From JBFWQM01 sp050249455 (lineage in GTDB: Bacteria > Pseudomonadota > Alphaproteobacteria > MPNO01 > VGEU01): DNA of 18,897 bases. The stretch covers positions 1 through 18,897 of the forward strand of contig JBFWQM010000084.1 of assembly GCA_050249455.1 (NCBI GenBank). The letters are read 5' to 3'. Both the position numbers and the translations under genes were made by a program. The notes under the pieces were generated by a model. That model was not told the origin of the DNA, did no database searches, and saw only the letters and a program-made list of their open reading frames with translations. Shown in pieces: positions 7,454-15,921 of the stretch (positions are counted from its first letter, which is position 1; every line of letters starts with the position of its first letter).

Positions 7454-9808
7454 TCAGTTGCGCGCCGCGGCGGCGATCGGGAAGTCCGCCCCGCGCGTAT
7501 AGGTGGCCGGATACTGCGCCCAGTTGATCATCCGCCGCGTCAGCAGCGGCAGCGAATTCTCCACGAAGCGCACGATCGCCTGGGCGGTGACCGTGCCGCC
7601 CGCCTGCCGCGCGCCGGCGGCGCCGCCGCGAAGCCCGTCCAGCACCACATAGGTGAACGCGCCGTGGCCGAGCGTCCTGATTTCCGCTGCGAGCTGGTCC
7701 TTGCGCGTGGCGGCGACGACGGCGACGCCGGTCGATCGCCCGACGTCGCGCAGCATCCGGCGGTCGACGAAATCGTCGAAGTTGCGGATGCCGCTGCCCG
7801 ACTTGCATGAATCGATCAGCAGCATGACGCGGTCGGCGCCGACCTCGAAGATGCGGTTGCGCAGCTCGCGCGACGGGATGCCCTTGCGCGCGATCTCGTC
7901 CGGCGTCGGGCTCGCGATCTCGTGCGGCAGGAAGTACCACTCCTTGTTCACCACCTCGCCGTGGCCGGCGAGGTAGATCAGCACCACGTCCTCCGGCGCG
8001 CTGGCCTGCAGCACCTGCAGCGAACGCAGGATGTTGGCGCGCGTCGCCGATTCGTCGGTGATCTGGTAGGCGACGATCTCGCGGAACAGCCCGCGCGTCG
8101 ACGAGCTGAGCTGCTTGAGGAGCGTCAGCGCGTCCGGCACGCCGTAGTCCAGGTTCAGGCTCGCGTCGGCGTACTTGTTGATGCCGACCACCAGCACGTG
8201 CATGCGCGGCACCGACGGCGGGGCCGGGTTGTCGAGGCTCGACACCGCCGGCTCGCCCTCGATCTCGTTGGCGCCGACGCCGGCGGCCTCGAACACGTTC
8301 TGGCCGGGCGACAGCGGCACGCGGACCACCACGGTGCGAACCTGCGCATTGTTGATCGTCGCTGTCTGGTCGCTGACCACCGCGGTCCCGCCCTGGACGC
8401 GGCCGTTGTGGCGCAGCACCACGGCGGCGACGCCGCCGCCCTGGTCCTCCGCCCGCACCGTGACGTCGACCGTCGCCGGCGTGCCGGTCGGCGCGGAGAC
8501 CGCGATCTCCGCCCGCGGCGGCAGCAGGAAGCCCTCGGGCACAGGCGCCGGCGCCGGGCTCGCGAACGCGGTGTTGTTGGCGAGCCGCCGGGCGAGCAGC
8601 CCAGGCTCGAAATAGCCCTGCGAGAAGTTGTCGAGCGCGAGATCCTGGTTGGCGGCGAGCCAGCGGATGTCGACCATGCCTTGCTCGGAGCCGTCGAAGC
8701 GGCCCTGGCCGTCCAGCACCACCCAGCCGTTCTGGGTCGAGATCATCTGCATCACCGCCGCGCCCGAGCCCGCGTCGGTCACGCGAACGGTGCCGTCGGG
8801 GCCCGATGAAAAGACGCGCCCGCCATTGACGTCGAACACCACCGTCGGCGTGGAGCCGGCAGGCGCCTGCATCTCGGCGCGCTGGGCCAGCGTTTCGATC
8901 GCGAAGGTGTCGACCGTGCCGTCCGCCGACACCGTCGCCAGGCTGCCGCCGCGATAGTTGGCGGCCAGCGACGACACCGCCCCGTTGCCGACGTTGACCT
9001 GGCGCACCGGCTGCGCCGCGCCGCGCCGCCACTGGCGCAGCATGCCGTCCGAACCGGCGCTGAACACGGTCGCCGGGTCGGCGCCGAAGCGCACGCCGCT
9101 GACGGCGGCGACGTTGCTGAACGTGTCGAGCGCGCGGCCGGACTGCAGGTCCCACAGCCGCACCGTCCCGTCCTCGCCGGCGCTCGCGGCCACCAGCCGG
9201 TTGGCGCCGATCGCCACCGCGCGCACGGCGCGGGCGTGGCCGCGGAACTCGTGCGACGGGCGCAGCTGCGCCGCGTCCCACAGGCGCACCGTCCCGTCCT
9301 CCGACGCCGACACCAGCGCCGCGCCGTCGGCCGACACCTCCAGCGCGGTGACGGTGGCGCGGTGGCCTTCCAGCCGGCCGACCGCGGTGTTGGTCATCAG
9401 GTCCCACACCTCGATGCGGCCGCCGTCGAGCGCGACGAACAGGCGCGTCTCGTCGGGCGACAGCGCGATCGCGCGCGGCCGGCCGCCCGGGCGCACGCGC
9501 TGGCGCTCGAAGCCGCGGTCGAGATCCCAGATGCAGATGGTGCCGTTCTGCAGCACCGTGGCGACGGTGGCGCCGACGGTGCCGATGGCGATGCGCTCCA
9601 CCGGCCCCGGCGAATTGCGGATGGCGAGCTGCGGCCGCACCGCCTGGCGCAGCTGGTTCTGGATCGCGCGCTGGATCTGCTGGGTCTGCGCCCGCATGAT
9701 GTCGCGCGCCTGCGCCAGCGCCGGCGCACTCCACGCCGTCGTCGCCACGGCGATTCCCGCCGCGACCAGCGCTGCGGCCGCGCGTCCGTGCCGAGCCAGA
9801 TTCATCAT
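7454..9808 (-). CDS. Exported WD40-repeat protein with C-terminal caspase-like (C14) peptidase domain
   Basis: The protein has 784 residues. The ATG at 9808 overlaps the upstream stop codon as ATGA and follows ACGGAG; an in-frame extension to 9883 would run inside the hydrolase gene. Residues 1-33 are a Sec signal peptide ending APALAQA, so the protein should act in the periplasm or beyond. Residues about 60-400 form a WD40 beta-propeller with repeated motifs such as GTVRLWD (twice), GTICIWDLD and GRIEVWDLM. A beta-rich linker (about 410-530) follows. The caspase-like domain begins at MHVLVVGINKYAD and contains both catalytic motifs: YLAGHGEV with His616 and LLIDSCKSGSG with Cys668. The His-Cys dyad is intact, so cysteine-protease activity, typically after Arg/Lys or Asp, is plausible. 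The gene is third in an operon with tagH and a lipoprotein hydrolase. A role in T6SS-linked proteolysis or damage response is inferred only. Confidence 0.92.
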   Translation of the reverse strand: MMNLARHGRAAAALVAAGIAVATTAWSAPALAQARDIMRAQTQQIQRAIQNQLRQAVRPQLAIRNSPGPVERIAIGTVGATVATVLQNGTICIWDLDRGFERQRVRPGGRPRAIALSPDETRLFVALDGGRIEVWDLMTNTAVGRLEGHRATVTALEVSADGAALVSASEDGTVRLWDAAQLRPSHEFRGHARAVRAVAIGANRLVAASAGEDGTVRLWDLQSGRALDTFSNVAAVSGVRFGADPATVFSAGSDGMLRQWRRGAAQPVRQVNVGNGAVSSLAANYRGGSLATVSADGTVDTFAIETLAQRAEMQAPAGSTPTVVFDVNGGRVFSSGPDGTVRVTDAGSGAAVMQMISTQNGWVVLDGQGRFDGSEQGMVDIRWLAANQDLALDNFSQGYFEPGLLARRLANNTAFASPAPAPVPEGFLLPPRAEIAVSAPTGTPATVDVTVRAEDQGGGVAAVVLRHNGRVQGGTAVVSDQTATINNAQVRTVVVRVPLSPGQNVFEAAGVGANEIEGEPAVSSLDNPAPPSVPRMHVLVVGINKYADASLNLDYGVPDALTLLKQLSSSTRGLFREIVAYQITDESATRANILRSLQVLQASAPEDVVLIYLAGHGEVVNKEWYFLPHEIASPTPDEIARKGIPSRELRNRIFEVGADRVMLLIDSCKSGSGIRNFDDFVDRRMLRDVGRSTGVAVVAATRKDQLAAEIRTLGHGAFTYVVLDGLRGGAAGARQAGGTVTAQAIVRFVENSLPLLTRRMINWAQYPATYTRGADFPIAAAARN

Positions 9809-10677
9809 CGCAACGCTCCGTCCCGCTCGCGCAGCCTGCGCGCCTCGGCCATCAAGTCCGGCCATCGCGCCGCCCAGCAGCATCGGTGGTCGAATTCCGC
9901 GATCACCACCTGCCGCGCCGCCGCGCTTTCCCCAAGGCCGTCAAGGTAGCGGATCGCCGTGGCGGACGGAACGACGCCGTCCCGCCCGCCATGGTAGTGC
10001 ATCTGCGGCACCGCCTTCGTTAACGGCGCCGCGGCGACCGGATCGAGCGAGCCGTCGAGCGGGGTGACCCCGTGGTGGCGCGCCCACGCGGCGGTGTCGA
10101 GGTTCGCCGCCGCGGTGACGATCAGGGCGACGTCGCGGCGGCGCGCCGCCACCAGCGCCGCCATCACGCCGCCGCCCGACCAGCCGACCAGCTCCACCGC
10201 GCCCGCGCCGGCATCGGCCTTGGCGCGGTCGATCGCCCCCGACAGCGCCGCGACCGCGGCCGCGCCGTAGCGCGCGGTCGTCCACAGCGCCGGCGTGCAG
10301 GCGGGGGCGGCGGCGAACTGGCAAGGCCGCGCCAGGTAGAGGACGGCCGGGGCCGCCCGGTCGGCCGCCGCCATGTCGAACACCGGCGTCTCGCGCGGCG
10401 TGGGATCGGCGGCCGGCGTGGCGCGGTCGATCCAGGCGTAGCCGTCGCCCTCGATATAGACCGTCAGCGCCGCGCCCGGCGGCCCGGTCCGCAGCATGCC
10501 GAAGAGGGGGAACCCGCCCGCCGCGATCGTCACCGGCCGGAAGCCGAGCGGCCGGCCCCGATCGGCGATCTGTTCGCGCATCGGGGTGCAGGCGGCGAGG
10601 ATCAGGAGGCCGAGGACGGCGCGGACGCCGCGACCCCGGCGGCGGGCGCCGCGGCCGTTGCCGGTCGGCCCGCTCAC
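9805..10677 (-). CDS. Lipoprotein alpha/beta hydrolase
   Basis: The protein has 290 residues. The GTG at 10677 overlaps the tagH stop as GTGA, which supports this start over the longer frame beginning at 10782. The N-terminus has arginines (GARRRGRGVR), a hydrophobic stretch and lipobox LAAC with Cys30. Thr follows the cysteine, so outer-membrane sorting is expected. The rest is an alpha/beta-hydrolase fold with nucleophile motif GWSGG (Ser167), an acid in HYHGGRDGVVPS (Asp233) and a histidine in FDHRCCW (His264), a complete Ser-Asp-His triad. Extra cysteines (119, 127, 266, 267) could form disulfides in the periplasm. The substrate is unknown; an esterase or lipase is likely. Its stop overlaps the start of the caspase-like gene, so the three genes tagH, hydrolase and caspase should be co-translated. 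It could be an accessory T6SS envelope protein. Confidence 0.88.
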   Translation of the reverse strand: MSGPTGNGRGARRRGRGVRAVLGLLILAACTPMREQIADRGRPLGFRPVTIAAGGFPLFGMLRTGPPGAALTVYIEGDGYAWIDRATPAADPTPRETPVFDMAAADRAAPAVLYLARPCQFAAAPACTPALWTTARYGAAAVAALSGAIDRAKADAGAGAVELVGWSGGGVMAALVAARRRDVALIVTAAANLDTAAWARHHGVTPLDGSLDPVAAAPLTKAVPQMHYHGGRDGVVPSATAIRYLDGLGESAAARQVVIAEFDHRCCWAARWPDLMAEARRLRERDGALR

Positions 10678-12209
10678 CGCATCTGGCGGAAGGCTTCGGC
10701 GTACTTGCGGCGGAAGACCTCGGCGAAGCGGTCGTCGAAGTGCTCCTTCGCGGCGGCATAGGCGCGCTGGTATTCCTCCCACGCCCGCGCGCGGCGGCCG
10801 CCGCCGACCAGCGAGCCCAGGCCGTCGCCCTTGGCGGATGCCTGCTCCACCGCCGCCGGCGCCAGGCGCTGCAGCAGCTCGGCCATCACCTCCTGAACGG
10901 CGGCGAAGGTGGCGAGCTCGTGGGATTTGATGTCGCCCGCCGCCTCGCGCACCGCCTCCGGCGCCGGCTGGTAGCCGCGCTGGTCGTTCGACAGCATCGT
11001 CGCAAGCGCCGCCTCCACCGAGGGCGCGAACTTGAGCGGGTTGTTGCGCGCGGCGTGGATCAGGGTCGGCTCGACGCGGAACTCGCGCTTCAGCGCGGCG
11101 CGCGCCTCCATGATCTCGCGCAGCGCCGTCGTCATCTCGCGATAGGTCGCGCCGGCCACCCGCATGACGGCGTCGACCTGGTCGGGCCGGATCATCAGGT
11201 CCGGCATGCCGGCGCCGTCCAGGAAGGCGCGCAGCGCCCGGTCGCCCGCTTCGTCCGGCGGCGGCGCCGGTGCGCGGGGGGCCGCGGCGGGTGGCGGTGC
11301 GAGAGGGTCCGGTGCCGGTGCCGGCGGCGCGCCCGCGCGGGCCGGCTTCGGCGGCGCCCCGGCCGCCGGCGGCGGCGCCGGCTCGGCATCCCAGTCGTCG
11401 GGGATCGCGCTGCCGCTAGGCGCCGGCCCGACCACGCCGGGCGGCCGGAAATAGTCCTGCGGCGACGGCGAATGGTCGGCCGCGGACGGCGGCGTCTCCA
11501 CCGGCTCGGGTTCCCACGGCAGCGGCTCGGCCCGCGGCGCGTCGAAGCCGGACGACGCGTCGCCGCTGCCGAAGATGTCGTCGTCGAGGGGAATCAGCGG
11601 CGCGGCCTTGCCATGGCCGGCCGTCCCGCCGGCGGGGTCGAACGCAGTGGTCGAGCGGACGCCGACGCTCGGCCCGAACGGAGCACTCGCGCCGGGTCCG
11701 AAGGGCGAATCGGAGTCCTGTCCGAAGGGCGCCTGCGCGCCTTGTCCGAAGGGCGCCTGCGTGCCGGGTCCAAAGGGCGCTTGGGCGCCTTGCCCAAAGG
11801 GCGCCTGGGCGCCGGGGCGCGCATCGCCCGCGGCAAAGGGGTCGTCGTCCTGGGGGCCGAACACCGCCGGCGCCGTCGTCGCGGGCGCTTCGGCCAGGCT
11901 CGCCGTCGCCAGGTAGTCGCCGATCGCCAGCCGGTCGCCGTGGCCCAGCGGCACGCGGTTGCCGCGGCCGACCGGCGCCGGCGCGCCGTTCAAGAACACG
12001 CCGTTCGCGCTGACGTCCTCCAAATAATAACGTGCGCCGTCCCAGATGATCCGACAATGCTCGCGTGATACGCGATTCGACGGATCAGGAAGATGCCAGT
12101 CATTCTGGGCCGACCGTCCGATCGTGCCGCCCCGTTGGTCGAACGCTTTGCTTTCGGCGGGAGCGCGCACCCCGGCGGGCGATTGGACCAGGGTCAGTGT
12201 CAGGCTCAT
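10674..12209 (-). CDS. tagH: T6SS FHA-domain protein TagH (ImpI/Fha type)
   Basis: This 511-residue cytosolic scaffold binds phospho-threonine in post-translationally controlled T6SSs. The FHA domain covers about residues 5-95 with GRS (31-33), SREH (48-51) and DVSANGVFLN (65-74), all phosphopeptide-loop residues. A low-complexity Pro/Ala/Gly region (about 100-330) includes six 8-residue PFG repeats. The C-terminal helical domain (about 335-511, from ALRAFLDGAGMPDLMI to FRRKYAEAFRQMR) is the T6SS-specific region seen in TagH/Fha1 proteins. I chose the ATG at 12209 because MSLTLTLVQS fits the family N-terminus; its ribosome site is weak, and an in-frame ATG at 12260 would add 17 residues. It is divergent from clpV. 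No PpkA-type kinase or PppA phosphatase lies in this window, so the regulatory partners must be elsewhere in the locus. Confidence 0.92.
   Translation of the reverse strand: MSLTLTLVQSPAGVRAPAESKAFDQRGGTIGRSAQNDWHLPDPSNRVSREHCRIIWDGARYYLEDVSANGVFLNGAPAPVGRGNRVPLGHGDRLAIGDYLATASLAEAPATTAPAVFGPQDDDPFAAGDARPGAQAPFGQGAQAPFGPGTQAPFGQGAQAPFGQDSDSPFGPGASAPFGPSVGVRSTTAFDPAGGTAGHGKAAPLIPLDDDIFGSGDASSGFDAPRAEPLPWEPEPVETPPSAADHSPSPQDYFRPPGVVGPAPSGSAIPDDWDAEPAPPPAAGAPPKPARAGAPPAPAPDPLAPPPAAAPRAPAPPPDEAGDRALRAFLDGAGMPDLMIRPDQVDAVMRVAGATYREMTTALREIMEARAALKREFRVEPTLIHAARNNPLKFAPSVEAALATMLSNDQRGYQPAPEAVREAAGDIKSHELATFAAVQEVMAELLQRLAPAAVEQASAKGDGLGSLVGGGRRARAWEEYQRAYAAAKEHFDDRFAEVFRRKYAEAFRQMR
11670..11813 (-). 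repeat. Six tandem 24-bp repeats inside tagH
   Basis: Six consecutive in-frame 24-base units encode GAQAPFGQ, GAQAPFGP, GTQAPFGQ, GAQAPFGQ, DSDSPFGP and GASAPFGP in the linker between the FHA domain and the C-terminal domain. The four units at 11718-11813 are nearly identical at DNA level and the two at 11670-11717 have diverged. Slippage or recombination here would change linker length without breaking the frame. Confidence 0.9.
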
Positions 12210-12601
12210 CGATATAATCGCCGTTGCCGATGAACTGTCGCGGGTCGCAGGGTACAGCATAAAGTCCGACCATTGTTAGCGAAATGGCGGCAGCGCCGTC
12301 GTTGCCACGGATGCGCCGCGAACATATCCTGCTCGCGGGGATTCAAGCCGCCGGGACGGGTGCCGGCAGTGCCGACAAGTCCGGGTCTCGAGTCGCGCGG
12401 GCGGCGCCGCAACGTCGCCGGCAGAGTCATCGGAATTTTTTAATCATCCGTGACGATGCTCGACACGCACACAACAAGACGGGGGTCGAGTTGAACTTCC
12501 CACGCTGCGCGAGAAACGTCCTGTCCGCCGTTGCGGCACGGCACGCGATGTCCGTCCGCCCGCGTCCCGTCGGGCGGTAAACCAAGGAGTCGGAACAGGC
12601 C
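12210..12601. other. Divergent intergenic control region between tagH and clpV
   Basis: This 392-base gap has no convincing gene; the short open frames in it show no ribosome site or recognisable protein. It must hold the promoters of both T6SS transcripts. Visible features are an AT-rich pocket, AATTTTTTAAT at 12434-12444, in otherwise GC-rich DNA; a TATAAT at 12213-12218 with no well-spaced -35; and a 7-bp hairpin (CCGCCCG, 8-base loop, CGGGCGG; 12556-12577) just before the clpV ribosome site AAGGAG at 12584-12589. I could not identify a secure promoter. Confidence 0.6.
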
Positions 12602-15253
12602 ATGCTCTCGCTCAACCTGAAGTCCCTCATCGAGACGCTCAACGAGCCGTGCCGCCGCACCTTGGAGGCCGCCGCCGGCCTCGCGCTGTCGCGCAGCCAC
12701 TACAACATCGAGGTGGAGCACTGGCTGCTCAAGCTGCTCGACGAGCGCGACAACGACCTGGCGCTGATCCTGCGCCGGTTCGAGATCGATCCCGGCCGGC
12801 TGGTCGCCGACCTCAACCGCACGCTCGACAAGGCGAAGACCGGCAACGCGCGCGCGCCGGCGCTGTCGCCGCACATCGTGACGGTGATCCGCGAGGGCTG
12901 GCTGATCGGCTCGGTCGAATTCGGCGCGCCGCGCGCGCGCTCCGGCCACCTGCTGCTCGCGCTGCTGTCCAACGACGGCCTCGCCAACCTGACGCAGCAG
13001 TCGTCGAAATATTTCGCGCTGGTCGACGTCGAGGCGCTGCGCCGCGAATACGCCAAGGTCACCGAGGGATCGAGCGAGGAGGCGATCGCCGCCGCCGCCG
13101 AGGCCGCGCCCGGCGAAGCCGGCGCCGCGCCGCGCCGTCCCGGCGGGACGCCGGGCCTCGACCAGTTCACCCAGGAGCTCGTCAGCCGCGCCAAGGCCGG
13201 CCACATCGATCCGGTGCTCGGGCGCGACAATGAAATCCGCCAGGTCATCGACGTGCTGACGCGCCGCCGCCAGAACAACCCGATCCTCACCGGCGAGGCC
13301 GGCGTCGGCAAGACCGCGGTGGTCGAAGGCCTCGCGCTGCGCGTCGCGCAGGGCGACGTGCCCGAGGCGTTGAAGAACGTCGCCATCCATTCGCTCGACC
13401 TCGGCCTGCTGCAGGCCGGCGCCGGCGTGAAGGGCGAGTTCGAGAATCGGCTCAAGTCGGTGATCGAGGAGGTCAAGACCTCGCCGCGCCCGATCATCAT
13501 GTTCATCGACGAGGCGCACACCTTGATCGGCGCCGGCGGCCAGGCCGGCCAGGGCGACGCGGCGAACCTGCTGAAGCCGGCGCTGGCGCGCGGCGAGCTG
13601 CGCACCATCGCCGCGACGACGTGGGCCGAATACAAGAAATACTTCGAGCGCGACGCCGCGCTGACCCGCCGCTTCCAGGTCGTCAAGGTCGACGAGCCCG
13701 ACGAGGCCAAGGCGATCGAGATGATGCGCGGCCTGGTGGCGACCTTGGAGAAGCACCACAAGGTGCGCATCCTCGACGAGGGCGTGACGGACTCGGTGCG
13801 GCTGTCAGCCCGCTACATCCCCGCCCGCCAGCTGCCCGACAAGTCGGTCAGCATCCTCGACACCGCCGCCGCGCGCGTGTCGATGAGCCGCGCCGCGGTG
13901 CCGGCGCCGGTGGAGGACCGCCGCCGCCGGCTGGAGGAGCTGGCGCGCGCCATCGACATCCTGTCGCGCGAGACCGCGGTCGGCTACGACCACAGCAAGC
14001 GGCTGGCCGAGGCCGAGGCCGAGCAGAAGCAGGTCGAGGAGGAGCTCGTCGCGCTGGAGGCGCGCTGGAAACAGGAGCTCGAGCTCGGCAACCAGATCAT
14101 CGCGCTGATCGGCGAGGTCGAGAAGCTCGCCGCCGACGCCGATCCCGCCAAGCAAGGCGAGCGCGACGGCAAGCTGGAGGAGATCGCCCGGCTGCGCAAG
14201 GAGCTGGCCGCGCTGCAGGGCGAGAACCCGCTGACCAACCTGATGGTCGACAGCCAGGCGATCGCGCAGATCATCGCCAACTGGACCGGCATCCCGGTCG
14301 GGCGCATGGTCTCCAACGAGATCCGCACGGTGCTGGAGCTGGAGAAGCATTTGGGCGGCCGCGTCGTCGGCCAGCCCTACGCGCTGCAGACGATCTCGGA
14401 GGCGATCCGCACCTCGCGCGCCAAGCTCGCCGACCCGACCAAGCCGACCGGCGTCTTCATGCTGGTCGGCACCTCGGGCGTCGGCAAGACCGAGACCGCG
14501 CTGGCGCTCGCCGACCTGCTCTACGGCGGCGAGCAGAACATGTCCGTCATCAACATGTCGGAGTTCAAGGAGGAGCATAAGGTCTCCACCCTGACCGGCG
14601 CGCCGCCGGGCTATGTCGGCTACGGCGAAGGCGGCGTGCTGACCGAGGCGGTGCGCCGCCGGCCCTATTCGGTGGTGCTGCTCGACGAGGTCGAGAAGGC
14701 GCATCCCGGCGTGCAGGACGTGTTCTACCAGGTGTTCGACAAAGGCATGCTGAAGGACGGCGAGGGGCGCGACATCGACTTCAAGAACACCATCGTCATC
14801 ATGACGTCGAACGCCGGCACCGATCTGATCCACAAGCTGTGCGCCGACCCGGACACGATGCCCGACGCGCCGGCGCTGGCCGAGGCGCTGCGGCCCGAGC
14901 TGCTCAAGTTCTTCAAGCCGGCGTTCCTCGGGCGCATTACGGTGGTGCCCTACCTGCCGCTGAGCGACGAGATCCTGCGCCAGATCATCGGGCTGAAGGT
15001 GGGCAAGGTGGCGGCGCGCCTGCGAGACAGCTATGGCGCCGCCTTCACCTACGATCCAAAGCTGGTCGAGCACATCATGGCGCGCTGCCACGAGGTGGAG
15101 AGCGGCGCCCGCGTCGTCGACTCCGTGCTCAACCGCACCGTGCTGCCCGAACTGTCGGCGGAGCTACTGACGCGCGCCACCACCGGCACGCCGGTGACGG
15201 GGGTGCACATGACGGTCACCGACGACGGCGCGTTCCGCTACGACATCCAGTGA
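12602..15253 (+). CDS. clpV: T6SS sheath-recycling AAA+ ATPase ClpV (TssH)
   Basis: ClpV binds the contracted TssB/TssC sheath and unfolds it with ATP so that subunits can be reused. This 883-residue ClpB-type protein has the family's usual length. Residues 1-150 are the Clp N-domain that contacts TssC. The first AAA+ module has Walker A GEAGVGKT at 231-238 and Walker B with Asp303-Glu304 in MFIDEAH. A charged coiled-coil middle segment covers about 435-520. The second module has Walker A GTSGVGKT at 623-630 and Walker B Asp695-Glu696 in VLLDEVEKAHPGV. All four nucleotide motifs look intact. The ATG at 12602 follows AAGGAG with a 12-base spacing. It heads the plus-strand unit clpV-hcp-tssA-tssB-tssC. 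ClpV is favoured over housekeeping ClpB because of this context and the diverged N-domain. Confidence 0.97.
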   Translation: MLSLNLKSLIETLNEPCRRTLEAAAGLALSRSHYNIEVEHWLLKLLDERDNDLALILRRFEIDPGRLVADLNRTLDKAKTGNARAPALSPHIVTVIREGWLIGSVEFGAPRARSGHLLLALLSNDGLANLTQQSSKYFALVDVEALRREYAKVTEGSSEEAIAAAAEAAPGEAGAAPRRPGGTPGLDQFTQELVSRAKAGHIDPVLGRDNEIRQVIDVLTRRRQNNPILTGEAGVGKTAVVEGLALRVAQGDVPEALKNVAIHSLDLGLLQAGAGVKGEFENRLKSVIEEVKTSPRPIIMFIDEAHTLIGAGGQAGQGDAANLLKPALARGELRTIAATTWAEYKKYFERDAALTRRFQVVKVDEPDEAKAIEMMRGLVATLEKHHKVRILDEGVTDSVRLSARYIPARQLPDKSVSILDTAAARVSMSRAAVPAPVEDRRRRLEELARAIDILSRETAVGYDHSKRLAEAEAEQKQVEEELVALEARWKQELELGNQIIALIGEVEKLAADADPAKQGERDGKLEEIARLRKELAALQGENPLTNLMVDSQAIAQIIANWTGIPVGRMVSNEIRTVLELEKHLGGRVVGQPYALQTISEAIRTSRAKLADPTKPTGVFMLVGTSGVGKTETALALADLLYGGEQNMSVINMSEFKEEHKVSTLTGAPPGYVGYGEGGVLTEAVRRRPYSVVLLDEVEKAHPGVQDVFYQVFDKGMLKDGEGRDIDFKNTIVIMTSNAGTDLIHKLCADPDTMPDAPALAEALRPELLKFFKPAFLGRITVVPYLPLSDEILRQIIGLKVGKVAARLRDSYGAAFTYDPKLVEHIMARCHEVESGARVVDSVLNRTVLPELSAELLTRATTGTPVTGVHMTVTDDGAFRYDIQ

Positions 15254-15400
15254 AAGACGACCTGTGCGAACTATCACTGCCGCCCGCACCGGGTGGTGTC
15301 AGTAATAGCGGTGAACAAAGTCGCCGTTGTGTGAGATACCAGACCTGCTCCTGACCGGCGCGGATCTGGCGCAACAAGTGACAAGGGAAGGGAAACTAAA

Positions 15401-15883
15401 ATGGCTGGCATTTACCTGAAGTTCGGTGACGTCAAGGGCGACGCGACCGAGGACGGTCATAAGGATTGGATCCAGTGCAATAGCTGCCAGTGGGGCGTCG
15501 GCCGCGGCATCGCCACGCCGGTCGGCAACGCGAAGACCCGCGACGTGTCGCATCCCAGCGTCAGCGAAGTCGTGCTCACCAAGGAGCTCGACTCCTCGTC
15601 GGTGGGCCTGTTCCAGGCCGCGGTCGGCGCGATGGACGCGGTCAAGGTCAAGATCGACTTCGTGCGCACCGACAAGAACAAGGCCGAGGTCTACCTGACC
15701 TACGAGCTGGAGAACGCGCTGGTCTCCGGCTACTCGGTGTCGAGCGGCGGCGACAAGCCGAACGAGAGCCTCTCGCTCAACTTCACCAAGATCACGCTCA
15801 ACCACCAGGCCGGCAACGTGAAGAACGACGCCGCCAGCAAGGCGGTCGCGGGCTACGACCTCGCCCTGGCGAAGACGCAGTGA
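15401..15883 (+). CDS. hcp: T6SS tube protein Hcp (TssD)
   Basis: Hcp hexamers stack into the inner tube of the T6SS and also chaperone small effectors. This 160-residue protein has the standard length and sequence landmarks: MAGIYLKFGDVKGD at the start, WGVGRGI at about 31-37, a central VSEVVLTKELDSSS strand pair, and YSVSSGGDKPNESLSLNFTKI near the C-terminus. The ATG at 15401 follows a purine-rich GGGAAGGGAA. A CxxC motif (Cys26 and Cys29 in IQCNSCQWG) sits where many Hcp proteins have hydrophobic or serine residues. The 147-base gap from clpV suggests that hcp may have its own promoter, in keeping with the large amount of Hcp a T6SS needs. No toxin extension is present. Confidence 0.97.
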   Translation: MAGIYLKFGDVKGDATEDGHKDWIQCNSCQWGVGRGIATPVGNAKTRDVSHPSVSEVVLTKELDSSSVGLFQAAVGAMDAVKVKIDFVRTDKNKAEVYLTYELENALVSGYSVSSGGDKPNESLSLNFTKITLNHQAGNVKNDAASKAVAGYDLALAKTQ

Positions 15884-15921
15884 CCGGGCGCTGACGAACG
15901 GTCAGTCCCAAGGTGTCGGCA

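Noticed and set aside
12213..12218. TATAAT hexamer just upstream of the tagH start
   Set aside because: On the plus strand the nearest TTGGAC-like element is about 23 bases away, and the transcript would have to run nearly 390 bases before clpV.
12291..12307. Sigma-54-like element on the minus strand upstream of tagH (TGGCA half plus GC)
   Set aside because: The -24 half is good but the -12 half is GCGCT instead of TTGCA; not strong enough to annotate.
12440..13759. Long minus-strand open frames antisense to clpV
   Set aside because: They oppose an unambiguous ClpV with all ATPase motifs, and their composition is that of a reverse-strand shadow.
15356..15371. Sigma-54-like element (GG, 10 bases, GC) 30 bases upstream of hcp
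   Set aside because: Only the GG/GC core and a few flanking bases fit; both the leading T and the TTGC part are imperfect, and such matches arise by chance in GC-rich DNA.
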